Assembly (NCBI GenBank): GCA_003454605.1
Contig: DMKD01000356.1
Location: forward strand, 1 to 7,051
DNA length: 7,051 nt
Direction of reading: 5' to 3'
From: Spirochaeta sp.
Lineage (GTDB): Bacteria; Spirochaetota; Spirochaetia; UBA9216
The notes under the pieces are model-generated. The model saw nothing but the letters and a program-made list of their open reading frames with translations, made no database searches and was not told where the DNA came from. The translations under genes and the position numbers were made by a program. Of the stretch, positions 6,614-7,051 are shown piece by piece. How positions within the stretch are numbered: position 1 is the first letter of the stretch; each line of letters begins with the position of its first letter.

Positions 6614-6710
6614 GAGCTATATTAGCACGGAATTTCTGAAGTGGTGAAATGAACTGTTTCATGATAGAATTATTCTGCCTCAAGGTAATCTAACAATCAG
6701 GAGCGGCAGC
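6614..6710 (+). promoter_or_regulatory. Divergent intergenic region with a possible promoter
   Basis: These 97 bases separate the minus-strand peptidase remnant from the plus-strand lipoprotein gene, so any promoter for either must lie here. TAGAAT at 6665-6670 is a fair -10 match about 40 bases before the ATG, but the -35 region 17 bases upstream (TGGTGA, 6642-6647) is poor. The -10 overlaps a small symmetric element, AGAATTATTCT (6666-6676), that could be an operator or chance. Assignment is tentative. Confidence 0.25.
6699..6703 (+). promoter_or_regulatory. Ribosome binding site of the M81-like lipoprotein gene
   Basis: AGGAG lies seven bases before ATG 6711. It decides the start and so confirms that the signal peptide is part of the protein. 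Confidence 0.7.
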
Positions 6711-7051
6711 ATGCACAGACTCATTCGCCCATACATCTTTATTTTGAGTAGTATTTTTCTGATTAGTTTCATGACCGGCTGTACCTCGACCGACTATCAG
6801 ACACCTGATGCGGGTACGTCCGGTTTAAAGCGGATTGCCGTGATTCATATCGCCCAGGAGACCAACTCCTTTTCAACTGTTCTGACAACACTTGCCGAAT
6901 TTGAATCAAGCGGGCTTTATTATGGGGATGAGATCTTCCCCGCTCTCGGCGGCGGAAAGAATGCTGTGGCAGGAGCGATGGCGGCTGCAGCAGAGCTTGG
7001 TGAGGGACGGGTAGAGCTTGTGCCGATTCTCAGTGCTAATGCTATGTCAGG
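6711..7051 (+). CDS. M81/MlrC-like metallopeptidase with lipoprotein signal (3' end outside the window)
   Basis: The frame opens at ATG 6711 and runs off the right edge after 113 full codons; the family is usually about 480-520 residues. Residues 1-23 form a signal peptide: a basic start, a hydrophobic core (about 8-20) and M-T-G before Cys24, a plausible lipobox. From residue 40 the sequence follows the M81 (microcystinase C, DUF1485) N-terminus: 'LKRIAVIHIAQETNSFST', then 'LAEFESSGLYYGDEIF', a 'GGGKNAVAGAMAAA' helix start and 'VELVPILSANAMSG'. The hallmark is usually HETNxF; here His is replaced by Gln but Glu50, Thr51, Asn52 and Phe54 are kept. Known members are zinc hydrolases generally found in the cytoplasm, so a predicted lipoprotein is unusual. 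The substrate is unknown. Family assignment rests on the N-terminal quarter only. Confidence 0.75.
   Translation, partial: MHRLIRPYIFILSSIFLISFMTGCTSTDYQTPDAGTSGLKRIAVIHIAQETNSFSTVLTTLAEFESSGLYYGDEIFPALGGGKNAVAGAMAAAAELGEGRVELVPILSANAMS

Noticed and set aside
1..7051. CRISPR array, tRNA, rRNA, insertion sequence or attachment site
   Set aside because: No regularly spaced direct repeats, cloverleaf-like segments, transposase sequence or terminal inverted repeats were seen.

Overview
The window reads as chromosomal DNA of a Gram-negative-type bacterium with moderately low GC. An RND permease paired with a lipoprotein periplasmic adaptor implies a cell with an outer membrane. A System II cytochrome c maturation pair and a DUF438/hemerythrin/PAS protein suggest an anaerobe or microaerophile that makes c-type cytochromes. 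The relaxed lipobox of the adaptor (F-F-A-C) and the overall gene mix fit a free-living member of the Spirochaetota. That is an inference from style, not proof; no rRNA or other marker gene is present.

Layout. (1) Positions 1-3063: the 3' part of an RND efflux permease gene that enters from the left edge, then its adaptor (membrane fusion) subunit as an ATGA-overlapping partner. The order permease-then-adaptor is the reverse of the usual one, and no TolC-type outer membrane channel is in view. (2) Positions 3064-3398: a 335-base gap with a perfect 16-bp hairpin just after the adaptor gene and two short protein-like open stretches, one on each strand, that look like decayed gene ends. (3) Positions 3399-6340: a tight three-gene plus-strand operon of a short ResB/Ccs1 protein, a CcsA/ResC-type haem handling protein (ATGA overlap), and 18 bases later a DUF438-hemerythrin(HHE)-PAS protein. 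(4) Positions 6383-6613, minus strand: the first 76 codons of an M20-type peptidase, ending abruptly, probably a truncated pseudogene. (5) From 6711 to the right edge: the start of an M81/MlrC-like metallopeptidase that carries a lipoprotein signal peptide, which is unusual for that family.

How the genes work together. The first pair should form the inner-membrane and periplasmic parts of a tripartite proton-driven exporter. The ResB and CcsA proteins together should move haem across the membrane and attach it to apocytochromes. Histidines at the positions expected for the haem path are visible in both: one in the third membrane segment of ResB and three in CcsA. The third gene of that operon combines a putative di-iron site with a PAS sensor fold, so it may tie oxygen, nitric oxide or redox state to cytochrome c metabolism. 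That link rests only on gene context. Nothing in the window amounts to a clearly new system. The most unusual items are the exported M81 protein beside the M20 remnant, the cytochrome maturation/hemerythrin operon, and the relic-like gap at 3064-3398.
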